Positions 1 through 13,075 of a DNA stretch of 64,000 nucleotides are shown piece by piece; the stretch's first letter is position 1, and each line of letters starts with the position of its first letter. This stretch comes from Anisakis pegreffii (taxonomy: Eukaryota > Nematoda > Chromadorea > Rhabditida > Anisakidae), in the NCBI GenBank assembly GCA_035041965.1, contig JAPYMA010000125.1, positions 1-64,000 on the forward strand, read 5' to 3'. The notes under the pieces were generated by a model that was not told the origin of the DNA, searched no databases, and saw only the letters and a list, made by a program, of their open reading frames with translations. The position numbers and the translations under genes are program-made.

Positions 1-2826
1 AGCGCTGAGTCGCTCATTCACATTCCCGTATGATCACTATAGATCAATGGAGGCTGCAGATAACTATAGAAATTTGAGTTTGACGTATTCAAGCTCACCG
101 TCTTCTCAGGTTTGCCCGGAACATATCACAATTTATACTCCGTTCGATTGAGCAGGATCTCTTCTTTCTAACGGTGAAAGAACTGCGTAAAAATTCTCAC
201 CCCTCAGGGAGTTATAAGAATTTTTGTGATCCTAATAAATGGAAATTTATGTTTGATGATGTATTCAAGCTCACTGTCTTCTCAGCTTTGCCCGGAAACA
301 TATCAAAATTTATACACCGTTCGATTGAGCAGAATCTCTTCTTTCTAACGGCGAAATGCTGGCTTGAAAAGTTCCAGTTTGCGAGGAGATATATTAATTT
401 TTGTGATGTTTTTCGGTTAAAGATATTCAAGCCTACCGTACCCTCAGCTTTGACCAGTAACATATCAATTTCTTCACACCAATCGATCAAGCAGAATCTC
501 TGGATAAAGAAAATCATATATTTTGTCGAGCGATATTGCTTAGTTGAGGAGATCTAGCTATTTTTTTAAAGCTATCTTAACTAGCGCTGAGTCGCTCATT
601 CACATTCCCGTATGATCACTATAGATCAATGGAGGCTGCAGATAACTATAGAAATTTGAGTTTGACGTATTCAAGCTCACCGTCTTCTCAGGTTTGCCCG
701 GAACATATCACAATTTATACTCCGTTCGATTGAGCAGGATCTCTTCTTTCTAACGGTGAAAGAACTGCGTAAAAATTCTCACCCCTCAGGGAGTTATAAG
801 AATTTTTGTGATCCTAATAAATGGAAATTTATGTTTGATGATGTATTCAAGCTCACTGTCTTCTCAGCTTTGCCCGGAAACATATCAAAATTTATACTCC
901 GTTCGATTGAGCAGGATCTCTTCTTTCTAACGGTGAAAGAACTGCGTAAAAATTCTCACCCCTCAGGGAGTTATAAGAATTTTTGTGATCCTAATAAATG
1001 GAAATTTAAGTTTGATGATGTATTCAAGCTCACTGTCTTCTCAGCTTTGCCAGGAAACATATCAAAATTTATACACCGTTCGATTGAGCAGAATCTCTTC
1101 TTTCTAACGGCGAAATGCTGGCTTGAAATGTTCCAGTTTGCGAGGAGATATATTAATTTTTGTGATGTTTTTCGGTTAAAGATATTCAAGCCTACCGTAC
1201 CCTCAGCTTTGACCAGTAACATATCAATTTCTTCACACCAATCGATCAAGCAGAATCTCTGGATAAAGAAAATCATATATTTTGTCGAGCGATATTGCTT
1301 AGTTGAGGAGATCTAGCTATTTTTTTAAAGCTATCTTAACTAGCGCTGAGTCGCTCATTCACATTCCCGTATGATCACTATAGATCAATGGAGGCTGCAG
1401 ATAACTAGAGAAATTTGAGTTTGACGTATTCAAGCTCACCGTCTTCTCAGGTTTGCCCGGAACATATCACAATTTATACTCCGTTCGATTGAGCAGGATC
1501 TCTTCTTTCTAACGGTGAAAGAACTGCGTAAAAATTCTCACCCCTCAGGGAGTTATAAGAATTTTTGTGATCCTAATAAATGGAAATTTATGTTTGATGA
1601 TGTATTCAAGCTCACTGTCTTCTCAGGTTTGCCCGGAACATATCACAATTTATACTCCGTTCGATTGAGCAGGATCTCTTCTTTCTAACGGTGAAAGAAC
1701 TGCGTAAAAATTCTCACCCCTCAGGGAGTTATAAGAATTTTTGTGATCCTAATAAATGGAAATTTATGTTTGATGATGTATTCAAGCTCACTGTCTTCTC
1801 AGCTTTGCCCGGAAACATATCAAAATTTATACTCCGTTCGATTGAGCAGGATCTCTTCTTTCTAACGGTGAAAGAACTGCGTAAAAATTCTCACCCCTCA
1901 GGGAGTTATAAGAATTTTTGTGATCCTAATAAATGGAAATTTAAGTTTGATGATGTATTCAAGCTCACTGTCTTCTCAGCTTTGCCAGGAAACATATCAA
2001 AATTTATACACCGTTCGATTGAGCAGAATCTCTTCTTTCTAACGGCGAAATGCTGGCTTGAAAAGTTCCAGTTTGCGAGGAGATATATTAATTTTTGTGA
2101 TGTTTTTCGGTTAAAGATATTCAAGCCTACCGTACCCTCAGCTTTGACCAGTAACATATCAATTTCTTCACACCAATCGATCAAGCAGAATCTCTGGATA
2201 AAGAAAATCATATATTTTGTCGAGCGATATTGCTTAGTTGAGGAGATCTAGCTATTTTTTTAAAGCTATCTTAACTAGCGCTGAGTCGCTCATTCACATT
2301 CCCGTATGATCACTATAGATCAATGGAGGCTGCAGATAACTATAGAAATTTGAGTTTGACGTATTCAAGCTCACCGTCTTCTCAGGTTTGCCCGGAACAT
2401 ATCACAATTTATACTCCGTTCGATTGAGCAGGATCTCTTCTTTCTAACGGTGAAAGAACTGCGTAAAAATTCTCACCCCTCAGGGAGTTATAAGAATTTT
2501 TGTGATCCTAATAAATGGAAATTTAAGTTTGATGATGTATTCAAGCTCACTGTCTTCTCAGCTTTGCCAGGAAACATATCAAAATTTATACACCGTTCGA
2601 TTGAGCAGAATCTCTTCTTTCTAACGGCGAAATGCTGGCTTGAAAAGTTCCAGTTTGCGAGGAGATATATTAATTTTTGTGATGTTTTTCGGTTAAAGAT
2701 ATTCAAGCCTACCGTACCCTCAGCTTTGACCAGTAACATATCAATTTCTTCACACCAATCGATCAAGCAGAATCTCTGGATAAAGAAAATCATATATTTT
2801 GTCGAGCGATATTGCTTAGTTGAGGA
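1..2826. repeat. Nested tandem satellite array (582/759/935-bp units)
   Basis: The unit start AGCGCTGAGTCGCTCATTC recurs at 1, 583, 1342 and 2277, giving unit lengths of 582, 759 and 935 bp and a last unit that ends near 2826. The differences are 177 and 176 bp, so successive units carry one, two and three copies of an internal ~177-bp sub-repeat on an otherwise constant frame. Copies are nearly identical, with a handful of substitutions, which points to recent amplification. Because 177 is a multiple of three, reading frames of 127-186 codons stay open on + and of ~101 codons on -. There is no splice or domain evidence that they code. The array probably extends left of the window. Diverged relatives lie at about 36653-37910. 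Confidence 0.95.
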
Positions 2827-5072
2827 GAATATGCCCACCGTCAACACCAACAATGTCACCAAACCATACGAGCATAGCGTTAAGTAACAGAATTGTTAAT
2901 AACCGCATGCCACTATTGCTTTCTTAATTGAACTGAAAAGCATACTCTCTTTCATTGGAGTACCTTCAGAATGGAATGCTTCTAGTGCAGTTCTTCTTAA
3001 ATGAGTCAAATCATATCAGATCGATACGATTGAACTATTTCATACAAGCAAAACGAACAGCTTTCTCACATCTTTTGAAAGAGAGAGAACAAATACTGCC
3101 TTTCCATAGATAAAATATGAGGGAATGAATGGAAGTGATCAACATCCGTCTTTGTGTTTATCTGCCTAACTCTCGAGGTGGTTCAATTGAAGATGGGTGA
3201 AATAAAGACAATTAACCAACTAAGAATGAACGATGCAAATAGATGAATTAAACATTATGACGAACAATAATAAAAACAGAAGAAAGGATGAGATGAAGAA
3301 ACCTTTTTATTTCAGGTGGTAAGTGCTGTTGAAATCAGCTAAATAGATTCGGTATCAGGCGGAAGTAGCAGATGAATGGCAAATGATGTATATTTTTCTT
3401 TAATCATTGATTAGCTGATTGTCTGATCATAAATTGACACATAAAAGGTATCCTAATCGGTGTTCACATGAAGGTTGATACATGCATAATGTACGTCGAT
3501 TACGAACATGAAACTGGTGCAGATGAAGATAATGAGGATATATACATCCACCCATGCGCATCATTTGTTGGTCGAGAGGTGATATATGGTCAACGTCACG
3601 TTCTTGTTCTGTTGATTCATCCAAAATAATACCATCCCCAAACCACCATCACCCCGTCGCAAAATCGTCCTCGTCACGGACAATAACATTGCAAAATAAT
3701 CATCTTATTCGTTGACATCGCCATCATTACCACTATCACCACCGTTATCATTGTCACCAGCTTTCTTGTCGCATCATCCTGATTTTGTTTGTTTCGATTC
3801 ACTTTCAATCAAGTGGAAATGAGATAAGAATGTTGCGCGGGCTGTGGCAGCAGTGTAAACGACACATTAAAAAATATTATGGATCAGTAACATGCATCTT
3901 CTTTATGCAGGTGACTAACATTTGTGGGGACTCTTATCGAAAAATACGTTATGATATATGATTTTCACGATTCCCATTCATTAATTGATCTTTCTAGTCA
4001 TCTGTCTCTTTACCTATCAGTCCATCTATTTAAATTCAATGAAATAATTACCGAATTATCCGATGTATTTATGTACCTATCACATTCCTTTTTCATCCAT
4101 TCATTCAACATTTGCTGTACTGATTGATGCTTTTGCTGGTTTCATAGATTCAGCATTTTTCTCTCATACCTTTCATTAATGTATAATATTTCATTTATTG
4201 GCATCTCCACCATCTTCTTTCCCAGCAAAACAAAGACAAAAATGCAGTCAAACCAGAAATGCATGAACGGACATGGAATATATTTGCGGCAGAACTAGTG
4301 AACAGGCGAGTGTCGAATATCATTTTAAAAAACTGAAAATCGAATCAATAATGAATATTCATTCAACAATTTTTTCATCGTCAATCACTCAACATTTTCA
4401 GTTTCATTTTGCAATATTTCAATCAAACTAAAAAAAGAAATGAACAAAAATATTATCATTTTTGCTGAGCCGGATATTGGTTTCATTCGGTTTCGTGGAA
4501 TTTTGTTGAGAATTTATTGCGTGGATATAACATGGAATTGGAAATGAAAACGTATGATAAGTTCTGCTATTCAGATATGTCATCAAGTTCGTGGTGTGCT
4601 ATCATGGCACAAACTTTATGAAGTTCATTGTAGGCGAAGATGTGTGCACAATTTATCAGATATGAGGTACTTGACTAGTTCAAAATACTTTAGCTATTGG
4701 CTGCTATCACCGTCAGTTCAGCTCGACTGTCCATCTAGCTGGATTCGTTGGCGGGATGGGTGATAGGAGCATGATGATAACAATGAACAAAAACAACACG
4801 AATAATCATCACAATAACATTCATAGTTACAATAGTATAGTAATGAAAATAAATTTGAAAATAATAAAATAAGAACAACACTCCGAATTACTATTCGATT
4901 ACTCATCCAAAACGTCTGTTTAAATATACTGTTGAAAGTTGATCCGTATGTTCAATATATGTTGTGAATGTGAATATGTGGTTATTTGGAACGTTTCTGA
5001 TTCGAAGATGAACGTTGTTCATGTCTGAAAGTTATAAGTGAACTATGCCTGCTTGCTCGAATGAATGATTAC
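2827..5072. other. Mostly non-coding, AT-rich stretch beside the array
   Basis: No recognisable gene apart from the possible exon at 3427-3624 (-). The sequence is AT-rich with scattered CAT/ATC runs, for example 3715-3760. It could hold the 3' exons and UTR of the minus-strand gene that begins upstream near 12939, since the last exon I can place (5073-5289) ends in phase 2 without a stop. Confidence 0.5.
3427..3624 (-). CDS. Possible terminal exon, unknown product
   Basis: An open minus-strand stretch of about 65 codons with mixed, non-repetitive composition. It starts with an acidic/polar run (DESTEQERDVDH) and ends in a His/Cys/Arg-rich segment before a stop at the low-coordinate end. The composition looks more protein-like than the surrounding AT-rich DNA. 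It could be the last exon of the large minus-strand gene at 5073-12939. However, a direct join from the phase-2 end of that gene does not give a clean frame, so either another exon intervenes or this is a separate or chance reading frame. Confidence 0.25.
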   Translation of the reverse strand: MDESTEQERDVDHISPLDQQMMRMGGCIYPHYLHLHQFHVRNRRTLCMYQPSCEHRLGYLLCVNL

Positions 5073-8000
5073 CTTTCTGCAGAGTAAAGACGTCTTGAAT
5101 TATTTTCCTTTGATGAATAATTGCGCGATCGTAGCGAACTGCGACGACGATTTCGTTTCGGTTGGTGGTGAAAAGCTAATTTTGGCACGGCCATATTTTC
5201 CGAGTGTGTCGTTGCGCCATTCCCCATCGCCGAATCCAGCGGAATGATCTCGGCTGTTGATGGTTCTTGTTGGATACCGGATGATTTTCCTGAATAACGC
5301 TCATTTCAATCATCATTCCATAGCTTTCAATATTATCCTATACTGTTGTTTCATACTAATATCATTGATTCATTACAACCGTCCAAATATGTAAATGAAC
5401 GGATAAATACGCGAATATAAGCGTATAAGTATGTGTATGAAATAAATAAATAAAACATACGCAATAAATGAATTCCAGTATTTTTTATAGCAGCTTTATT
5501 GAAATTATTGCGATCTTTTGAGTGAGAACGACTCTGATGACATTGTTTAGGTTGAGAAGCATCCGATGTTACGTACAACGGTTTCAATTTAGCAATTAGT
5601 TGTTGAAGTGGATTACTATTGTGATGATTGTTATTATCTTTATTAGTGGCATTATTACGATCATCATCATTACTGCTATTGTTTGTGACGAGTGTTGTAA
5701 GATGATTTTGCACTTTTTCTTGATCATTCTTACTTTCTATGCCCATATTATCCGCAAATTTTTCAGCGCTATTGTTCTTCTCTAAACGAGCAAACATTAC
5801 ATAACTTTAAAGGTTTATACAGCGGGACTTTACTGAACCAATGTGAAATCGCCAAAAACAGAATGGGAAAGCAATAGTTTTTTGAATGGCGATCGAAAGG
5901 GCCTTTTGAAAATTCGTAGGCTGACGTTTCAATAGGTTGGTTTGTTGTTATTGGCTCTTCCGTCTTTTGTTGTTAGCATAACTATGAACAATTAAACGAA
6001 TTGAACAGAACTGACTATTCTTAATTGTAATGCAATGATTTTTTGGATGTTGCTGTTGGGGTTGTTCACGTTTGCAGTGATAATAATCTTGATATTCATT
6101 ATTCGTAAACGTTGGAGAATTGAAGCCGTTATTCATTGCCAATCTTGGAACAAAATTACCGATACATTCAGTAGTATTAACGTATGGAGTTTGAGTAGCA
6201 TGTTGATTTTGCGCAGTCATTTCAATCATCACAGTAGAAGAATATGAGGCATCATTACTTCTCGTTTTTGATGGTGATTTTTTCAATAAATGCCCCTCCG
6301 GAAGCAGATTCCTTAATCGTTCATTATTCATTCATCCACTCGATTGTTTAAAGTATTACAGAATTGATTCTTCATTGCCAATTACGAAAATTACGAAGAA
6401 TCACTTGATCGTTAACATTTGAGCACCTTTTTGCACGATCATTCATTTTTAACGATTACCCTAATCAGTCTTATGATTTGTTCATATTATTCATCCGAAT
6501 TCAATGACAGCATAATGAATCAATCTATCACATTAATGAAATTTTCAAGTAGCTAATCAATGAATTAACCGTTTTGATGGATTGAATATCCCCGATTCTC
6601 CAAAAATATGATTATGGTCGTTCTGATTTTGATTCCACAGATTCAGATGATTACGTACTTTAGTTGTTACCCTTTGAAAGTCATCAGCTATCTGATTTTC
6701 ATCACTACTACCATCAGAACAAGGTATTCGTAACGACAGCAATAGCTATAAGGCACATGTAGTTTAGTCATATATCGAATCATCAGCAGTTCAAAGAACA
6801 AATAAACAAGACTGTCAGCAAGATGCTATTGGTTATGCCTAAATCTCTATCACTCAGTAAGGAAAACAACGAATAACCAATCTACCGAGTTGAAGCTATT
6901 TTCCATCCCAAAAGTTCCATAATGTTGTTGTTGAGCAGTTCTCTTATTATTATAATCTTTCCCATCAATCTTCTTATTGTTCAGCAATTCACCACCACAG
7001 CCGTCACCTGCACCTTGTGATCGTGACGGTAAAATGTCACGTTTTCTCGAGTCTAGCTGAAACGTTTCCATCTAATTTCATGAATACCCTATGCGAATCA
7101 ATGTTTAAAACAAATTCTAATATTGCATTTTTATTGTACCTAAGTTGTATGGAATATTTGCGGGCCAATACGTGTATCATCTTAAAAAACAAATGGGCGA
7201 TGATTGACTACTTGTTTGCTGCTGAATCTTTTAAGAACTAAGCAAGATTTACCGGATGAAAAACTAAGGCAGTTGATGGGTGCTGATTGATGTTGCTGTT
7301 ATGTGCACAAACAGACGGTCTTAATCGTATCAGTGTATGTCCTTGTGGAGTTACTTGAATTGGCTCTTGCTCAAACGAATAATCTAATGATGATGAAGTT
7401 GTTGACGACGGTGATGCTGATGATAGCAGACGTTTTCGTGGTTGTTGAGACGACTTCGTTGTTGTTGATTCTGAAGTTATAAATCTCATTTCATTTATAC
7501 AACCTTATGCACTGGGTAAGCACAACTTATTTTCATTTATTCTATTCCATTCGTCTGTCTCATTTCAATTCAATGTCAAAAATTGTCACAAACGAATAAT
7601 GGTTCACCACCATCACTAGGTGAAGAGGTTGAGATAATGGCGGTGTGAGTATTTCGACGATTTTCGCTTTTGTTAGTCGGCGTTGGTGAAGGAATCATCT
7701 CGTCCGGATTGAGTACTGATGCTAAGTGATCGAATGGCACAATAATGCGTTTGTTTTCACTGAATTAATAGATCACATTTGCTCAATGCTTCGTGATATC
7801 CATAACGTTATAGAAAATATTTTTAAATTACATGCGTCATAATAATAGCACTGCATAAAATAATAATAAAGAGTACCAATGAAAGGGTACTCAAAAACAA
7901 CCATGTCTACCTATCTCGTTGTGACGTTGGCGACTGTGATCGTAAAACAGTTGAATGGGGCTCATTATCTTCTTGATTCATGTTGATCAGTGCGTGATTG

Positions 8001-11000
8001 TTTTGATCATTTGAATAATGACAATGGTATTTATTTCTCGGATTGCTGTTACTTCTTAATGAGGATGAAGATAATTTTGGTGATACTTCCGGTAATACTG
8101 AATTCAAGCGATGATGAGTGCTATTGAAGACTGAAGAAGGCGCATTATGAAACAATGATGACGGCCTTGCAGCAAGTATCGTTGTGGGCATCGGAGCGCA
8201 TGTTGGGGGCATGAAATGGTTTTGAATAGCATTCGGAGCTGTATTCGAGTTCATATCATTATTCATGTTTCGTCTCGTTTCATTACCTTCTGAAATTTTT
8301 CATTTCTTTAGTACAGTTGGAATCACATACCCCTCATTCGAATAGTGATAATGGTATTTATCAAATACTCCTCACTCGAGTATTGCTAAGATTCTTCGTC
8401 AGTTGTCGTTTACATGTTTCTTTTTCATCATCAGAATTCCATTCATTCCCCTTCCCATCTTCCAATCTGCTGATTCGTCCTCCTTTGAATCTTCCTTTCC
8501 CACATTCACCTTCTCTCATAGCAATTCATCATTGTTTTAGTCTTTTTCTCCTGAATGCTGAAAATTTCCGCCGCAAACCACCGACCGATCCATCAACTTC
8601 TCTTACTAAACATACGATTTGTTTTTGCGCTGCCCTTTCTCATACATGCAATAATCGAGAGTACATACTCGTTCAATGATGTAATATCACAGAATATTGC
8701 TGATGAAAACAACAACAATGATAATAATTGCAGTCAAATTATTGTGGGTATGAAAAGAATACGTACGAATAGTTATTAATGATGGAATGATGAAAGGTGG
8801 TGAATGTTGAAAATTGAGCGAAATAGATGGACGTGACGGTAGACGGACTGGCGATAACGTTAAGTGTAGCTGTTCACCGCTGTGCTGATCGACCTAAAAG
8901 GCGGTTTCATAGTCCTATTTATCTATGCATATTATTTAGAATATTTCCATCGACCGAGGATCTTGAGCTATTATAGTGCCGCATAGAACATATTCTTCTA
9001 TCCCCACCCTTCCTTCTCCACAAGCGACATTCCCAGTTGACGACGTCGTCCCCACATCTCCTGACAAGTCACTCAGTCGACCTTTATTCACCCTTCATTT
9101 TGATACCTATATCTATACATATGTACGAATATTTGAATATCCCATGAAATGTATTACATCTAGACATAAGGTGGAAAGAGTACCGTAAAATCAACTTCTC
9201 GATAAACGTCTACGTAGGCACACAGTCGTTGCCGTAACGAATCAGCCATGTTAAGTGCCACTTCGGCGGAAACCTTGAAAATGTTACCGGCATATTCAAG
9301 TCGAATAAACAAAGTTAAATGAGAATGAACGGTGAACATTTCTTTTTGAGGCAAAGTAAGTTCGAAAGAATGAAAATCATTAAAAAATTGCATTCGGTAA
9401 CAATCAGAATGTCTCTGGGTAACGTGGAAAACAAAAAATGATTTGAAACATTCTAGTAGGGTAACTCTGAACCTGGCTGAAGCGTTCAAGAGTTGCCTCA
9501 AACAACTTACGTAACTGATAACAATTCAAGTTCATACGTTAGAAATTATGAGAACGGAATGGAAGGGCACGTCATGCAATGAAACATCAAAAACTGAAGA
9601 TGGAAAAATAAAGAATAAAAGTTCAAAATAAGAAACCATGAGATGTTCGATTTGTATTAACATAATGTATGTGAATTCAGCAAATGAACTGGTCTGTCTA
9701 AAAAATGAGATTCGTCGGAAATGATATGGTTTCGGTAATAAAGCATGTATAAGACGTGCACCAGTCCATGTTTTCCAATTTCGAGCGAACTGCATTGTGG
9801 GCATATCTTCCATTGTTTTATAGGCCAAAAAGAAGTATCCTTCAAATAAAAAGTTAAACGAACTATGCTATTCCAAATATTCTTCGGTTATATATTACAT
9901 CACCTACAACACATATAAACCAAGTCAATTCCTGTACGTCCGGCTAGGACTCAATAACCTCAATGATAATAATTAACATGCCACTAAATTTCAAGTAAAA
10001 CATTTCTGTGATTGAAATCAAATGGTATGTATTCCTCGTATACGTCAATATTATTGCAAAAAGCTCGGCTATAAGAGATATGGATTTACATATACATATA
10101 TGCTTAGTTAAGTATGCATTGAAGACATAAAATTAGCGATGAAGTGAAGTTGAAGAAAAACAATGTATTCATTCATAAAGACATACCACGGAATTTGCGT
10201 CGAATAATATCCTCAGAGCCATGCGTTTCAAACTGCTTGTAAAATTCGTCTGAAAATGGAATGAAACGAATGAGATCGAGTTGCTGAAAGTCGTCATCGT
10301 GCAGCAATAGGTTATATTATATTCGTGATGTTATCTTCATAACATCAAGAATATAATATAACCTATTTATTCATTTATTTATTTAATCAGCATTTAAAAA
10401 ACTCATTGCGAGTTTATGCCTCTCTGTTATCACCAATATCACAAATATCATATTCGTCCTTCTTTGGCATCCTTCTATCCGCACAGCTAACAACAGTAGC
10501 GTTGGGAATCATCTGTCTTCATGAAATCCTAACTTTGATCATTGATTTATTTGGCGATCACAGAGGTTTTAGGCTACTCTCCCTTATTGCCCAATGATTT
10601 CTAGGGAGAGCGACTCAAAAGGATCCCGAAAGTATATTCTGCTTGATTGATTAAACATGCGTCCAACGATCGCTCATAGTAGCTGTTTGAAATAACCAAC
10701 AGTAGCAAACCAGTAATGTTTCAGGATCAAAAATAAACAATTAATGTAACTGAATACATCCATTTCAATCGGCAGACCGAATGACCACTCCGAATCGGAG
10801 CGGTTTGCCGATCGCTCTATGCCAGTGGTTCTCACGTTCGGGTACTCCATACTATATGCTACAGAATAAGAAATCAATTCCAACTCTAAAGTGAAATGAG
10901 ACGACTCAAAAAGAACCCAAAAATACATTCCGCTTGATCGATTAAACATACCTCCAAATAGTGCTGACAGCCGAAATCAACAATACAGCAATCGAATACT

Positions 11001-12939
11001 ATTGCCCAGCAACGTTCGACAGTCAAATGATCAATTTGATAGATTAGAATTTGACTTTGATTGTGGAGTGAAATGAATGAGAAGTTAGCAAAAGAGAACA
11101 CTTTTGGTGATAAAAGTTATGCGAGCGATTGCAACAGCAAAAAAAGAATGAAAACTCTGTTAAAATAGTAAAAAATGAAACCTGTTAGGCCCAGACGATC
11201 TAATGATACCCAGAAAATAGAAGATGGAGAGTGTTGCCATCAGCTAACTTCATTTACATATCCGAGTTAAAAAACACCATCACAATGGCGTTCTATCATA
11301 ACATAAAACCGCACGAAATACTAATTTCCTGACCCCCTCTATTACCCCTTTACACCTCCAAATTACCCAAAATGGGTAATTTCACCCATTATGAGAACCA
11401 CTACCCTATGCGATCGGCAAAATGTTCGTCATTGTTTAATGGATTGGTAAACAGCTGTATTTAATTATGCAAATTATTTATGGCAACGGACATTGGTTAT
11501 TGCTTGGTTGTGGAATGCTTGATACGCCGATGGCTATGGTTCTGCTCGGTTACATTGATTGTTTATTACTGATTCCAAAAGATTACTGATTCACTAGTGT
11601 TGGTTGTTCCAAACAATTCCTCTGAGCGATCGGTTGGGCGAATGTTCAATTGGGCGAATGTTCAATCGATCAAATGGAATGTATCTTGGGTTCTTTTTGA
11701 GTCCCTCTCCAAAGAAATCACTGGGCAATATGGGAATGTAGCCTAACAACCTCTGTGCTCGCCAAATCAATGACTGATATTAGAATTTTATAAAGAAAGA
11801 TGATTGCCAACGTTATTATCGTTAGCTGCGCGGAAAGAAGGATATCAGGAAGGAAGAATGTGATATTTGTGATATTGGTGATAACACAGGGGCATGAACT
11901 CGTAATGAGCTATAATTGCTGATTACATGAGTAAATAAATATAACATATTACTGTTATTACTATTCCTGTTATCTGATATCTAATACTGATATCATTGCT
12001 GTTTGTTATCACTAGCACTGTATGGTGAAGAATTTCTTCGACCAACGTAAGGTTCAAGCAATCATACCACTAAATAATGTATTCATAATTTAACAAATTC
12101 GTTAACACAAGTAAACTCAGAACAACATTAAATCAACAAACTAGTAAGCAAACAAATGAATGAATAAAATAAGAATATAATTGAGTAAAATTGAAGCAAT
12201 CATACTGAATTTTTCATTCAAATGGCTCTCATGCGAACTATCTTTATATTAAGTTTGAGATCGACCCTCACCATAAGCAGTATTATTATCGTCATCATTT
12301 TCACTGATATCATCGCAATTAGCTCCACTGCTTTCACTTATCTTCGACGCTTCTCCAAATTTGGTTGATCTTGTTAAAACTTCAGAATCCGACTTCACAA
12401 TTCGACTACTCAATTGTAGACGCTCATAAAGACCTTGAATTATTTTTTTTGAACAAATGAATCATCCAACAATAAACGAATGAATGAATAAAAAAGAGAA
12501 TGATTGGATACGATATACCTGTCTGATAACTTAGATTAGCACCAATGTCATACTGTGGACGATAGCAGTTGTCTCCGCTGTCCAACTTACAATTACTATT
12601 GAGAAAACACAAGTCTAATACAGGATGGCGAACTGAAATTGTTAATAATGTGGTAGCAATAATACCAACAATGAAAGATAACAAAAATAAGTGAAAGTTG
12701 TAAAAAGAGCGATACTAAATAAATAATTCACCAGCAGTTTGAATACATTTCAAACGTTTTATGCAGAGACTATTAATGACTGGTAAATGCTGAGCTATAT
12801 GAGGTGCACACAATGACGGTATTTGATCGAAACAACAAGAGTTTGTTGACGATGATAACGAATGACACTGATCTTTCACCATTGATATTAACATATAATG
12901 GTATACGCCATCCTTTAAATCATTACCACGTATGAACAT
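5073..12939 (-). CDS. Large multi-exon gene of unknown family (conserved-looking N-terminal half, polar low-complexity C-terminal half)
   Basis: I do not recognise the family. Placed exons, 5' to 3' on the minus strand: 12732-12939, 12519-12632, ~12279-12433, 10187-10249, 9662-9839, 9184-9472, (one missing exon in 8.3-9.1 kb), 7911-8289, 7608-7759, 7253-7470, 6886-7056, 6570-6745, 6016-6311, 5461-5781, 5073-5289. Reading phases agree at every placed junction except around the missing exon. The first three exons are Cys-rich. The 9184-9839 exons encode a dense hydrophobic/aromatic block (motifs such as NWKTWTGARLIHALLPKPYH and SLRQRLCAYVDVYREVDF) typical of a folded conserved domain. The later exons are rich in Asn, Ser, Gln and His and look disordered. 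Exon 12279-12433 can instead read through to a stop at 12249, giving a short 168-aa product. Start and 3' end are uncertain: a stop codon lies just before the ATG at 12939, and no stop is found at the 5073 end. A fold-back element sits in the intron at 10250-12278. Confidence 0.6.
8300..9183 (-). other. Intron region of the large minus-strand gene with an unplaced exon
   Basis: The flanking exons end in phase 0 (9184) and start needing one leftover base (8289), so at least one exon of length 3n+1 must lie here. A candidate open stretch near 8350-8510 (motif GNEWNSDDEKETCKRQ) could end at a GTATTT donor in the correct phase. I could not find an acceptor that makes its start fit. Confidence 0.35.
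10306..10367. repeat. Near-perfect 62-bp hairpin
   Basis: Two 29-nt arms separated by a CTTC loop: the left arm begins AATAGGTTATATTATATTC and the right arm is its reverse complement with a single mismatch (28 of 29 paired). It lies in an intron of the large minus-strand gene, 57 bp beyond the acceptor side of exon 10187-10249 and just outside the fold-back element at 10384-11930. It could be a very small inverted-repeat element, a relic of an element end, or a transcribed hairpin. The sequence alone does not decide. Confidence 0.9.
10384..11930. mobile_element. Fold-back element with ~450-540-bp inverted repeats
   Basis: The left arm, about 10384-10845, matches the reverse complement of about 11390-11930 over most of its length. 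For example, TGTTATCACCAATATCACAA on + at the left end appears complemented at 11858-11885, and the GCCGATCGC...GTGGTTCTCA block near 10816-10840 is mirrored near 11391-11417. The 545-bp centre contains a further diverged copy of arm sequence (about 10905-10965 resembles 10620-10665). No transposase reading frame is seen, so it is probably a non-autonomous fold-back transposon. It occupies most of one intron of the minus-strand gene. Exact ends and target duplication are unclear because the left flank is an ATTTATTT microsatellite. Confidence 0.85.
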
Positions 12940-12984
12940 TCACATTTCCGGTGAATTCTTCATTCAGTGCTTATATTGTGCTTG

Positions 12985-13001
12985 TATTATTATTATTATT
13001 A

Positions 13002-13032
<31 letters not shown>

Positions 13033-13075
13033 CACTGTTATTATTATCACTGTTATTATTATTACTACTATTATA
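12985..13075. repeat. ATT/TTA trinucleotide microsatellite
   Basis: An imperfect run of TTA/ATT triplets with occasional GTT and CACTG interruptions, just upstream of the first placed exon of the large minus-strand gene. Confidence 0.9.

Noticed and set aside
756..1316. 186-codon plus-strand frame (and similar frames at 174, 1691, 2450) as real genes
   Set aside because: They lie entirely in the tandem array, are open on both strands, differ only by repeat copy number, and have no splice or domain support.
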